DNA of 64,000 nt from Bactericera cockerelli (lineage: Eukaryota; Arthropoda; Insecta; Hemiptera; Triozidae). Under the pieces are notes generated by a model, which was not told the DNA's origin, made no database searches, and saw only the letters and a list, made by a program, of their open reading frames with translations. Shown in pieces: positions 1-12,400 of the stretch (its first letter is position 1; every line of letters starts with the position of its first letter). Made by a program: the position numbers and the translations under genes. Where the stretch lies: NCBI GenBank assembly GCA_024516035.1, contig CM044964.1, positions 3,223,955 to 3,287,954 on the forward strand, read 5' to 3'.

Positions 1-250
1 GTTGTACTTTTTAGAATTATAATAATAATTAATGTTTATTATGCATTAATTATGAATTATCGTGCATTATCGTGTTTCTTTATAAGTACGGGGTGTACTT
101 TTAGCGTAGATTTAGTAAAGCGAGTTTGAGTAGTTGTGATATCACGAAAATGATTAACACAAATATGATAACTTCGTGTATTATCGTGTTTCTTTATAAG
201 TACGGGGTGTACTTTTCAGGAGTACTTACATAACTTTTTCCACCCAACAG
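1..250 (+). repeat. intron upstream of first visible cry2 exon, with 35-bp direct repeat around a SINE tail
   Basis: A ~35-bp segment at 67-101 recurs at 181-215 and contains aagtacggggtg, a string also found in the following exon. Between the copies (104-173) lies the tail of a tRNA-like SINE (family S2 here), with gtaaagcgagtttgagtag and gattaacacaaatatgataa. The polypyrimidine acceptor tttttccacccaacag ends at 250. No coding exon is seen here. Confidence 0.6.
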
Positions 251-435
251 AATCATCGAGAAGAACGGCGGTAAAACTCCTCTCACCTATCACCAGTTCC
301 AGTCCATCGTAGCCAAGCTCGAGTCCCCCTCCCCGGCGGAGGCCACAGTCACCCCCCTGGTGGTGAGGGGGGCGAGCACCCCCCTGAGGGAGGATCACGA
401 CGAGAAGTACGGGGTGCCCACACTGGAGGAGTTAG
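251..435 (+). CDS. cry2: cry2 exon 1 of window
   Basis: Codes for [17 protein letters not shown] through [12 protein letters not shown]. It aligns with the CRY stretch between the N-terminal alpha/beta domain and the FAD domain. It begins in phase 1 (the first A completes an Arg-type codon) and ends with one base of a Gly codon before gtaata. The [12 protein letters not shown] end and its donor are the source of the tandem array downstream. The middle is Ser/Pro/Ala-rich and diverged, as usual for this loop. Confidence 0.93.
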
Positions 436-3400
436 GTAATAATAATAATAATAATAATAACGATATCGCCTTATTTATAATGCCCAATTAGGACTTTAAG
501 TCCCATTATTCCAGCAGTAAACCCAAGACATATTATTATATGGTAAAAACCAGTAAAAATGGGAGGATAACTTGTCATGTCCTGGCTGGGTTTCGAACCC
601 ACGACCTCTGGAATCTTTGGATTCACAGAGTGCCGCCTTTACCACTAAGCTACCGAGACAGACTGTAATAATGATAGTATCACCTTATTTCCGGCCCTAC
701 TCAGGCTGGGTGAGGTAGAAGTACGGGGTGTCCACCCTGGAGGAGTTCGGTAATACTGATAGATTTCCGGCCCTACTCAAGCTGGGTGAGGTAGAAGTAC
801 GAGGTGCACACCCTGGAGGGCTAGGTAAGTATCACCTTATTTCCGGCCCTACTCAGGCTGGGTGAGGTAGAAGTACGGGGTGCCCACCCTGGAGGAGCTA
901 GGTAAGTATCACCTTATTTCCGGCCCTACTCAGGCTGGGTGAGGTAGAAGTACGGGGTACCTACCCTGGAGGAGTTAGGTAAGTATCACCATGCGCGGAT
1001 ATAGCCCTCTTGTACTGGGGGGGCACAATCGCACAATCTACCTAACTACCGGGTTGCACCCCCCCCCCCCACACACACACAAATGTCAATATTTTTTGTA
1101 TCACCCATCCATTTCTCCTTACTGGATCTCAAGAATGGCTCATCAGAACTTCGCCATCAATATGTCAAATGAAGACTCCAACCCTTGCAAAAACACTCTC
1201 GCTTTGAGTTGATAGTTCGTCACGACATATTTCGAGAAAAAATGTCATTTAGGTCAAAAAACGTAAATACTTGTTTACCCATCCATTTTATGTCCTTACT
1301 CAACGTAGCTCAAAAACGGCTCATCAGAATTTCGTGATTGATATCTCAAATGAAAACTTGAACCCTTGCTTAAAACTTTCTCTTTTTGAGTTGATACGCC
1401 GCCGCCGTGGCGCCGTCATGACAAATTTTGAGAAAAAAAATGTCATTTTGGTCGAAAAATGTGATTTTTTTGTGTCACCCATCATATTTGCCCTTTAAAA
1501 AAAATTTGAAATTTTAATGGCAAAAAAAAAGACATTTGTGTGGTTTTACAAAAAAAATTATCTTGTTACTATAAAGTTAACGCCCCCAAATAAGCCGGCA
1601 AAAACAGGTCTGACGCAACAAATTTGACCTAAATTTGCCAAGTTTTTTGGCCTTAACTCGAGATTAGTCGCTTTGACCTACATCGTTTATGGCATTTTTG
1701 AATTTTACAGGTCAATGCGCATCGAATGATATACAGGGTGTCCCACCAAACTTGGACACCTCAAATTACTCGGCCCCTGAAAGAGTTTTTGAAAAATAAA
1801 AAAATCTAGGGTACATGTGCTAATTATGCGGTTTCAGTTATGAAATTTTTTTTATACAGGGTGGTTCAAAAGTCAGAAATTGAGGTGTCAACTTTCGATT
1901 TTTAAATGGATCGACCTGAATTTTATTTGATAATTTTACTTCTAAATGATTCCTGAGTACTTTTTTAAACAAAAATATTACATACAGGGTGGTTTTTTTT
2001 CGACCAATTTTTTTTCTAAATCTTGAATAACTCAAGTTCGGTTAATTTTTTAGATAACAAGAAGAGATTGTGTTTGTGTAATGAAAACACGCACTTTCAA
2101 TTGGCATCAAAAAAATTTATACAGGGTGGTTCACAAGTGAAATAATGACTTGATTTTTTTTAAAACCGAGTTTTTTTATTTTTTTATTTAGGATTAATAA
2201 TTCTCGTCTAATTTTACACATTTTTCGTTAGTCATATCGAAAAACAAAACTGAAGTGTTGTACAGGGTGAGACATAATTTTTTTGTAACACCCTGTATAT
2301 GGGCAGTCAAAGAGACGCAAAATTAAATATAAAGACTAAATGTGCAAGAAAAACTTTGATTTTTAATTAAACTAAAAAGTTATGGTGTTTTAACTAATAT
2401 TGTCGCATGGACCACCCTGTAGATATTTTCTTAAACCATCATGTAGGTACTCTAAGTTGTATAAAATTCAACGAACACTTCGAATCATGTGGGGAAAACA
2501 AGTAAAAAACACGAATTTGAAGCCATTTTCAATTTGGTGTCCACACTGAATGATTTTAAAACTTGAAATAAAAAGTAGGTAGGTGTAGACACAAAATTGA
2601 GCATGGCTTTTTGAATTCATTTTTTTTCTTTCAGATTTGGACTCCTCGTTGAATTTTAGACAGTTTCGACTACCCATATGATGGTTTAAGAAAATATCTA
2701 CAGGGTGGTCCATGCGACAATATTAGTTAAAACACCATAACTTTTTAGTTTAATTAAAAATCAAAGTTTTTCTTGCACATTTAGTCTTTATATTTAATTT
2801 TGCGTCTCTTTGACTGCCCATATACAGGGTGTTACAAAAAAATTATGTCTCACCCTGTACAACACTTTAGTTTTGTTTTTCGATATGACTAACGAAAAAT
2901 GTGTAAAATTAGACGAGAATTATTAATCCTAAATAAAAAAATAAAAAAACTCGGTTTTAAAAAAAATCAAGTCATTATTTCACTTGTGAACCACCCTGTA
3001 TAAATTTTTTTGATGCCAATTGAAAGTGCGTGTTTTCATTACACAAACACAATCTCTTCTTGTTATCTAAAAAATTAACCGAACTTGAGTTATTCAAGAT
3101 TTAGAAAAAAAATTGGTCGAAAAAAAACCACCCTGTATGTAATATTTTTGTTTAAAAAAGTACTCAGGAATCATTTAGAAGTAAAATTATCAAATAAAAT
3201 TCAGGTCGATCCATTTAAAAATCGAAAGTTGACACCTCAATTTCTGACTTTTGAACCACCCTGTATAAAAAAAATTTCATAACTGAAACCGCATAATTAG
3301 GACATGTACCCTAGATTTTTTTATTTTTCAAAAACTCTTTCAGGGGCCGAGTAATTTGAGGTGTCCAAGTTTGGTGGGACACCCTGTATAATAAATCTAG

Positions 3401-6400
3401 TTTTGATAAAATTTTACAGTCACTTTGGGCAAATTAAAATTTTCCGAAAATTTTAATCAATGAACCGGCCCCGCCCACATGGACTGGGTTATATATGAAG
3501 CTTTTCTTTTAAAAAATTCTTGTAGCTGACAATTTTCCGGTTTGATCGATATGCAATATGCCCTGTTAACGTTTATAATAGCCCCGGAAAACGGCCCGGA
3601 AAAATCACTAAAACATTTTAATTTTTCAAATAATTAAAATATTTTCAAATGAATTAAAAAAAAAAACATGTTTAACGTATAAAATTTTCAATTTTTTTGG
3701 GTAAAAATGTAGGAAATCACATGGAGAATCACCCATCCTGCCCAACCCCTCACCCCTTTTTCAAAAAGCCGAAAAAACGTCTCCTTCTGCCTTAAAACGG
3801 CGTTTGAAAAAAACCGTTTTAATCGTCGCCTTGAAATTATACGATTTTAAGGCTTAAGGCGGTAATGTTATATCTTTTTGGATTTGCGTCGTCAAGGCAA
3901 ATCGAACGATATGTAACATCATGTGCTTGCGACACTTTATCGGTGCATAATCACCGATTGAAAAAAAAGCAGCCATTTTTTGACATATGTCAAACTTTTG
4001 ACATATCAGTTTAAACTTTAAGCTGTCATATTCTTGTAGCCTTCGTCTGTACAAAGCTAACGCAACAAATTTCAGCCTTTCCTCATTAACACAGCCAGAG
4101 TTATGGCGAAAAAACGCAAAAGATTCAAGCGCCTCTGCGCCGCTGGCGCCACCAGATGAAGCGTTTATTTCCTGACAAAAAATGTTTATCTTGTATGGGA
4201 AAAGATATTTAGATGACCAAATGGCGTCCAGAGGCTACCAAAGTGGCAGGGCAAAACTGGCACAAAAAAAATCTCTGTCCTGCGCATAACTCGTGAACGG
4301 CGCGCGCTACCAAATTTTGGTACCACTAAAAGGTGCGCCTACACATTTCATATTCTATACATGTTTGCTTCATCTGCAACACAGAAGAAGTTAGAGCGGC
4401 ATATATGGTTTTCCAAAAAGGCCCTGATATGGCCCTAGTAGGTGAAGAAAGACCCTAACACTAACCCTAGATAGCGGCCATTTATACCTGTCGGTGAAAC
4501 CCAGTTTGAACCTGATCGGCACCAAAAGGCCATTTGCTCGCCCCGATTTTCCATTGGAGCGCCTCGTATAGCCAGGGAGAGCTTTGATATTTTTTTTAGG
4601 GTCTACTTGATATTTTTACCCTTTTAAAAATCCTTTGATTTTAAGGTTTTTCAATGTTTTTTTTTTCTCGAAAAATATTTTTCAAAAATATCATATGTAA
4701 ATTTAAGTTGCCCCTTCCATGTTGCATACTATTGAGGTTTCTCTAGGGGGGGCAGCTGCCCCCCCTGCCCCCCCCTGGCTACGCCCATGGCTGAACCCTA
4801 GAGATATATTCCCTGATCCAAATGGGCCTATAGGTAAAGTTTCAGGTTTCTCGGACAATCTGTGTGGATTTGACAACTTTATTATTAAGTTATTTCTTAT
4901 TGGTCTTAGAATTGGGAATTATTTTAGGTCCCGTGCCCCCCTAAACTATTGAGATCTTTTTTTACGGGATTAGTCTTAGAATTTGGAATTGTTTTGGGTC
5001 CCGTGTCCCCCTAACTTATTGAGATCTTTTTTTTTACGGGATTAGTCTTAGAATTGGCAATTATTTTGGGTCACGTGCCCCCCTCACTTATTGAGATCTT
5101 TTTTTTCACGGGATTAGTCTTAGAATTGGGAATTATTTTGGGTCCCGTGCCCCCCTAACTTATCGAGATCTTTTTTTACGGTATTAGTCTTAGAATTGGG
5201 AATTATTTTGGGTCCCGTGCCCCCCTAACTTATTGAGATCTTTTGTTTACGGGATTAGTCTTAGAATTGGGAATTACTTTGGGTCCCGTGCCCCCCTAAC
5301 TTATTAAGATTATTTTTTACGGGATTAGTCTTAGAATTGGGAATTATTTTGGGTCCCGTGCCCCCCTAACTCATTGAGATCTTTTTTTTTACGGGATTAG
5401 GTATAATGAAATTTGAGAAATACCGCTTGCCGAAAAAATCTGGGGGGGCACGTGCTTCCCGTGCCCCCCCCTATATCCGCGCATGAGTATCACCTGATTT
5501 CCCCGGCCCTACTCAGGCTGGGTGAGGTAGAAGTACGGGGTGCCCACCCTGGAGGAGTTAGGTAATAATAATAATATTTTTTAAACAATTAATTTTAACA
5601 TACTAGTTATAGTTTTGGTGTAATAGACTGAAATGTCTCCTCACTATTAACTTAGAAGAAAAAAAAATGTATTTACCTCGAAATAATATCACCTTATTTA
5701 TACTGCCCGATTAGGACTATTTTAAGTCCCATTATTCCAGCAGTAAGCCCAAGACATATTATTATGTGGTAAAAATCCCTAATGGGAGGATAACTTGTCA
5801 TGCCCCGGACTGGGTTTCGAACCCAGTACCTCTGGAATCTTTGGATTCACAGAGGGCCGCCTTTACCACTAAGCTACCGGGACAGACTGTAATAATGATA
5901 GTATCACCTTATTTCCGGCCCTACTCAGGCTGGGTGAGGTAGAAGTACGGGGTGCTTACCCTGGAGGATTTAGGTAATACTGATAGATTTCCGGCCCTAC
6001 TCAGGCTAGGTGAGGTAGAAGTACGGGGTGCCCACCCTGGAAGAGTTAGGTAATACTGATAGATTTCCGGCCCTACTCAGGCTGGGTGAGGTAGAAGTAC
6101 GGGGTGCCCACCCGGGAGGAGTTAGGTAATACTGATAGATTTCCGGCCCTACTCAGGCTGGGTGAGGTAGGTAGAAGTACGGGGTGCCCACCCTGGAGGA
6201 GCTAGATAATACTGATAGATTTCTGGCTCTAACTAGGCTGGGTGAGGTAGGTAGAAGTACGGGGTGCCCACCCTGGAGGAGCTAGGTAATACTGATTGAT
6301 TTCCGGCCCTACTCAGGCTGGTGAGGTAGAAGTACGGGGTGCCTACACTGAGGAGCTAGGTAATACTGATAGATTTCCCAACATATATATGTACCTTTAC

Positions 6401-9400
6401 CACTAAGCTACCTGGACAGCCAACATAGAAAAAAAAAGTCTACAATAGCTGCTGCTTCATTGTACAAAATAAATACAGCTCAATTTCGAAAGAAGCGACC
6501 GAAAAAAATACTTCCTATAACATACATAATGCATAATGATAGAAATCTTATTAGGAAGGTACATAGATGGTAAGCGAATATAACATATCAGTTTTCTTAC
6601 TAACTCAGTATTCAATTTTTACCTTTTATATTTGTTACCTAACCATGAGGTTTAACAATGCCGACCCTAAAAGCAACATATAAGCTAATATGGGATAAAG
6701 GCAAGGATATTTGTTACCTAACCTAACTACTTAACATTCATTTTTTTTTAAATGTATTATTTATTATTGTATGTACTTTTGTTCACCTTGTATATATTTT
6801 TGATGTCAAATACATTGCCTATTATTACAAATTACAAATATAACCAATGCGATGGAAAGTAAAAAAAGCCTGTGAAATACTCATCTTGAAGAGACAAAAA
6901 AGAATATCAAGGCGCGACTGAATTATTATTATTATATTTTTTTTTTTTTTCACAGCCATCCGATCGTAGTAGAGTGAGTTAGCGCGCTAGGCATTGCACG
7001 CACGGTGACCTGGGTTCGATCCCCAGCGGGGCAGGAATTTTTCTGCTCTGTACTTGGATGTTCGGGGTCCACTCATACCTCGTGAGAAAAAATGAGTAGT
7101 TACTTGTATGAGTAACGACCAGTGGCGGCATTACCAGAGTAAAAAGAAATTAATGTAATAGAATAATTCGAAATGTAAAGGAGGCTCTTAGTAATGCTGC
7201 GCTACCCACAAAAATTGTGACGAGGCCTTGTGCTTCACCACAAAGAAAATCATACATACATATTTTTTTTATTATTTTTTTTTTTTTTTTCAATTCTATT
7301 TGAACAGAATAGGGAAGACCAGGGTAATTTAGTACATAAATAAAAGTGCGATATTTATGAAAGTTGCATTCCCGACCTGCAAGAAAAGTTCAACCAAGTC
7401 TTCGGTATGCGTGAATACAAGGTCAACGGTTTTTGGTTTGAGAGTAGAGGCTCTATCAGTAAGAATGCAGTGCAATTTCTAAAATCATTGAACTGCCACA
7501 AGTCACTGTTTCACGATATATCATCATCAATTATCAAAGATAGTTCTAAAATCATACACTATCACATTTACTCCCAACGTAGATCCTAACAACATCATCA
7601 AAGAAAAAAATGAAGAAAAGAAAGGGGGGAAAAAAATATCAATAAGAAGAAAATATCGTGTTGACCCAGCACCTAAATGGGAAGTATTGTGTCACTTCTC
7701 GCCCATCAGAGGGGAGGCATACTACGGGATGGGCAGGCTACAACACAGACCACAAGCGTCTACAGTATAGCTCCTGTTTCATGGCTACGAAACAAAAAAG
7801 GCTGTGAAACACTCATCTTTAAAAAAAAAAAAATATGTAATCTAGATTATTGATGGATACACTGTGTCTGTTGGCAACTCTCAATTATGAGAGCAGTCCT
7901 GTAAAATATATTTATTTTATTGTCTCTCCCCCTCCCCCCAGGTTTCGACATCGAAGGTCTCCTCCCCCTCACGTGGAAGGGCGGGGAAACAGAGGCCATG
8001 CGCCGCCTAGAGAGACACCTGGAGCGCAAGGCCTGGGTGGCCTCGTTCGGCCGGCCGAAGATGACGCCCCAGTCTCTCCTGGCCTCGCCCACCGGCCTCT
8101 CTCCCTTCCTCCGGTTCGGGTGTCTGAGCACGCGGCTCTTCTATCATGACCTGAACAAGCTGTACAAACGAGTGAGTACATAACTTATTTATTTTTTATT
8201 TATTTATTTTTACAAGGTTTACACAACAAGTTTATTGGTACTCTATTACAATGTAGACCTTTGGAAATAGATAAAAAATATAACAATTTTTATTATAAAT
8301 TATAGTAAATAAGTATAATTGGATAAGAAAAAAACTTGAGTACGAGGCTCTTCTATCATGACCTGAACAAGCTTTACAAACGAGTGAGTACAAGATAATA
8401 AGGGTTGGGTGGAAGAGATGGCCTATACTCTTCTATCATGACCTGAACAAGCTGTACAAACGAGTGAGTACCTATCAATCAATCAATCAAATATTTTATT
8501 GTGTAATAATTATACATTGTACGTCTTACACATTTTTTTTTTTTTTTTTTTTTTTTTCATTAAAATTCAATTAAAAATGAACAAATAAATTGGAAGGAAA
8601 AAAAATCTGGTGTAAACATCACACGACTTTCCTTATCATATTAGGAATGGGGACAGGACCAAAAGCCACTGGTGACTCAAATGTAACAGTTAGCTAAAAA
8701 TAAAAGCCAAATTCGTAATCAGCACCTCAAAATCATTGGATTTGATATGTCACAATCCCTATCTAGGATGAATAATAAAAAAGTTAGTCAAAGCGGGTCC
8801 CCCCCAAAATACCGGTAAATAGGGGCCGAGGTCCAAAAAGTTCAAGATATCAAAAAAATGATTAGAGGAGACCCCTATTATTTTTTTAATTTAAGAAAAT
8901 GTTGTTCTCTAACTTTTTTTGTATCTTTAACCAATTCATAGAAACGGCGCTTGCGGTCAATATTTGCGGCCCTGCGGCCGCATTCTGCGGTCGATTCCAA
9001 CCAAAAGTTTCGTGGTTCGTCTGGTGTATAATAATAATTTGCATACCAAATTTCAAGTCTCTAGCTCTTACCGTTCTTGAGATATCCTGTTCACAGACAG
9101 ACAGACAGACAGACGCACGGACCAATGGCTGAAAACAACTTTTTTGGTATCCTGAGGCTATGATTCGTCCAGAAATGTGAAAAACTGGGTAGGTCAAATT
9201 TTCGACGAATACAATACTTTCCTTATTATAGGATAAGGAAAGTAATAAAGAAGAGGAGTAAGTACCTACATAAAGAGTAAGTACCTCGCCCTTTAGTTAG
9301 GACATATACTCGTAAAGTCGTAGACTGGTTGGAATTCCATAAGAGAACCACCAATTATCATACCGACCTCTATTTAGATCAATTGTGACCAGTTGATTCT

Positions 9401-12400
9401 ATTTCGTTTAACGTCCTGATTGGAAGTTGTCAGGACGGGGGTTTTACCTTCCATTCGCTGGGAATCGTACCAGCTACCCACATTAACCTCACCCAGCTTG
9501 GGTAGGGCCGGAAATGCCAGCCTCACGTGTTTGGAGGGAACAGAATTGTCTGCGAAAAGTTTGCTCCAACCGGGGATCGAACTTGGAAACTCTGGACTAC
9601 GGGCAGTGGTCACAACCATTACGCCACGGAGGCTTATGGTCTGACAAAGCTTATCGTCGTTCCAGAGAGCTTCCTCACTCTCATATTCCCCTAATCTGCC
9701 TTTCAACTGCCCTCTGATTGAGTTATTGGTGTAGACAAACAGTCTGTCCCGGTAGCTCAGTGGTAAAGGCGGCACTCTGTGAATCCAAAGATTCCAGAGG
9801 TCGTAGGTTCGAAACCCAGCCGGGACATGACAAGTTATCCTCCCATTTGGGATTTTTACCACATAATAATGTCTTGGGCTTACTGCTGGAATAATGAGAC
9901 TTTAATAGTCCTGATCGGGCAGTTTAAATAAGGTGTTATTATTATTATTTTTATTGAAAGGGAGATAGGGAGACTTTGAGTTTTTTTTTTTTTTTTTTTG
10001 GGGCTTAACGTCGCTTTCAACTTCATGGTAATATCACGACGGAGGTTTCATCCGCCAGTCGCTGGAAATTCACCAGCCACTCAAATTAACCTTACCCAGC
10101 CTGAGTACGACCAAGAATAGCCAGGGTCGAATTTGAATGGTCCCTTTCTTCCAGTTTTTAAGAGCTTTTTTCTCTGTAAAATGGAAATTTTTGGAAGTAC
10201 CGAACCTGAAAAAAAAAAAATTATCCAAAAGAAAAATACGCCTAAATAAGCGCCTCAATTTTTATTCCAGATAAAGAAGGCGCCGCCTCCCCTGTCGCTA
10301 CACGGCCAGCTGTTGTGGCGCGAATTCTTCTACTGCGCCGCGACACGGAATCCCAACTTCGACCGAATGATAGGCAACCCTATCTGTGTGCAGATACCCT
10401 GGGACACCAACGTGGAAGCTCTGGCTAAGTGGGCCAATGTAAGTGTAAATACATTTGTAGTGTGAGTATAATTTATATGATAAATACTCAAGGGATTCCA
10501 ACTTCGACCGAATGATAGGCAATCCTATCTGTGTGCAGATACCCTGGGACACCAACGTGGAAGCTCTGGCTAAGTGGGCCAATGTAAGTGTATTTTTTTT
10601 TTTTTTTTTAAATCTCTGCAGAATTTTAAACTATATATTTATTAAATTAAATCATAGTACAAAAGCCTCATCGAGCCCTTGGTTGACAGGCAACGTACCA
10701 AGTATGGCCGCCGCATTGGCTCTTTGGACGGCCATAGCGAGTCTTTGTAAAGTGTAAATACATTTGTAGTATGAGTATAATTTATAAAATAAATACTCAG
10801 GGAATCCTAACTTCGACCGAATGAGTGAGGGACGAGGAGAGGAGACTCCTTTGCGATACTAGCGCTGAGGACGCCACGATGTAGGCCGGCGGGGGGTGGT
10901 TTCCACACTTCTTAATTCTACACGCTATGCAAATATGATAACTAAGCAAGTATGCTTTCGGCTCTTCCCTCAGCTGAGTTTGTAGAAGTATAGATCTCTA
11001 ATTTTATTATTGTTTTATTTACATTGAAATAATATTCTGATAACTAAGTTTTTCTCTTAACCCTTTCAGGCACAGACCGGGTTCCCGTGGATAGACGCCA
11101 TCATGACGCAGCTCAGAGAAGAGGGCTGGATTCACCACCTCGCCAGACATGCCGTCGCCTGCTTTCTCACCCGGGGAGATCTGTGGGTCTCCTGGGAGGA
11201 AGGCATGAAGGTATACAATATGAATACGATTAGCTCAGTGGTTAACCCGTGAGTACACGCACATAGGGAAAAATTCTCACACGCTCGGCAAAAACGCTAG
11301 AACTTGATCAATATTGGTCCTAACCTGTAGGGACCTGGAATAGCTGTTGATAATATGTTTATCTAGATGTATCCACAGTCCCTTGAGCTATTTTCAATTT
11401 CTGTTGCCCGTGACGTGGCGAAAAGTTCAGATCGGTCTGAAATGTGAGATTTTTTTTCATCACGCGTGTACAGACGTAACTTTTTTTTTTTTGAGGCATT
11501 TTTTTTCTGTTACTAACTGATATTACAAACAATACATCTCCCATAAGGTAAGTCTAACTAGTGCCCTAGTCTGCTAAACTAGGTCTGGTCTAGAAGCTTA
11601 GGATTCCGTTGGTTCGAATCCCACCGAGTGCACTAATTTTTCTCACTAATTCATATTGTATTCTATAAGGGTTGGGTGGAAGAGATTACCACAGAGCAAT
11701 AACCCCACCCTTTAGGTAGGACATATTATGTTTCTATATATTTTTCTATTCTTTTTCATTTTTGTTGTTGTTCTATAATATATTGTTTCCATTTTTTTCA
11801 TTGTTAAAATATTTATTTGTACTGTACGTACGTCTTTTTATCTAATAAAGTGTGTAATAATGATAATAATAATATGAATTTCAAAAATTAAGGTCTCTAA
11901 TACAGCCAGTTTGACTGAATTAGACTCAGCACAGAAACAAGAGGAACTTGGTGCAAGGAAAAGAAAATGTTCATGCAAGAAGTAGGGAAGAAAACCCGCA
12001 CACCAAACTTCATAAGTGTATAATAGTGTATACTATGTAATTGGGTGCTGGCTAACTTTTGTAAAGCCAACACCTGTATTGTAATGCACTCTAAATAAAA
12101 TATACTTATACTTATAAGACAAGTTTTCTCCATAGACATACAGAGGGGTAATGCGGCCAGCATCCTTGGCTCATTACCAGATGCTGGTCAGATGAAGGAA
12201 TTTTTTTATTTATAAAAAATGTTATCATCTTGTTGATTAAAAAAAAAAAAAAAAAATGAAATAATGTATATTTTTTTTTTTTTTTTTTTTTTTAATACAA
12301 CATCAACACTTGCCAGCTTTTTAGGGCTAGACAAGCAATTACAGATGCGAATATATTTATTGTGTGTTTATGTACAATCATATATAATATATAGGTATAC

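Larger units (their letters stand above)
990..5485. mobile_element. non-autonomous hAT-like DNA transposon (composite)
   Basis: The ends are inverted copies of catgcgcggatata (990-1003 and 5472-5485), each followed by a G-run and gggcac-type sequence. They are flanked by agtatcac at 982-989 and 5486-5493. An 8-bp duplication fits hAT-type (or P-like) integration. No transposase was recognised. A foldback at 1730-3390, a minisatellite at 4899-5400 and an internal hAT-terminus-like stretch (cccccctggctacgcccatgg, 4770-4792) show it is composite. The tandem array itself carries agtatcac, so the duplication is strong but not unique evidence. Confidence 0.7.

Noticed and set aside
1838..3282. Two identical 65-aa ORFs on opposite strands
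   Set aside because: They are the same sequence in both foldback arms. The protein is low-complexity and has no start context or homology.
4899..5400. Regular repeats considered as a CRISPR array
   Set aside because: Units are contiguous ~70-bp tandem copies without unique spacers, and the DNA is from an animal genome.
9744..9815. Possible functional tRNA gene (good box A and box B)
   Set aside because: The same head occurs several times followed by a fixed SINE body, and the acceptor stem is not closed. The same reasoning applies to the heads at 31155, 34533, 34756, 37990, 54625, 55384 and 57195.
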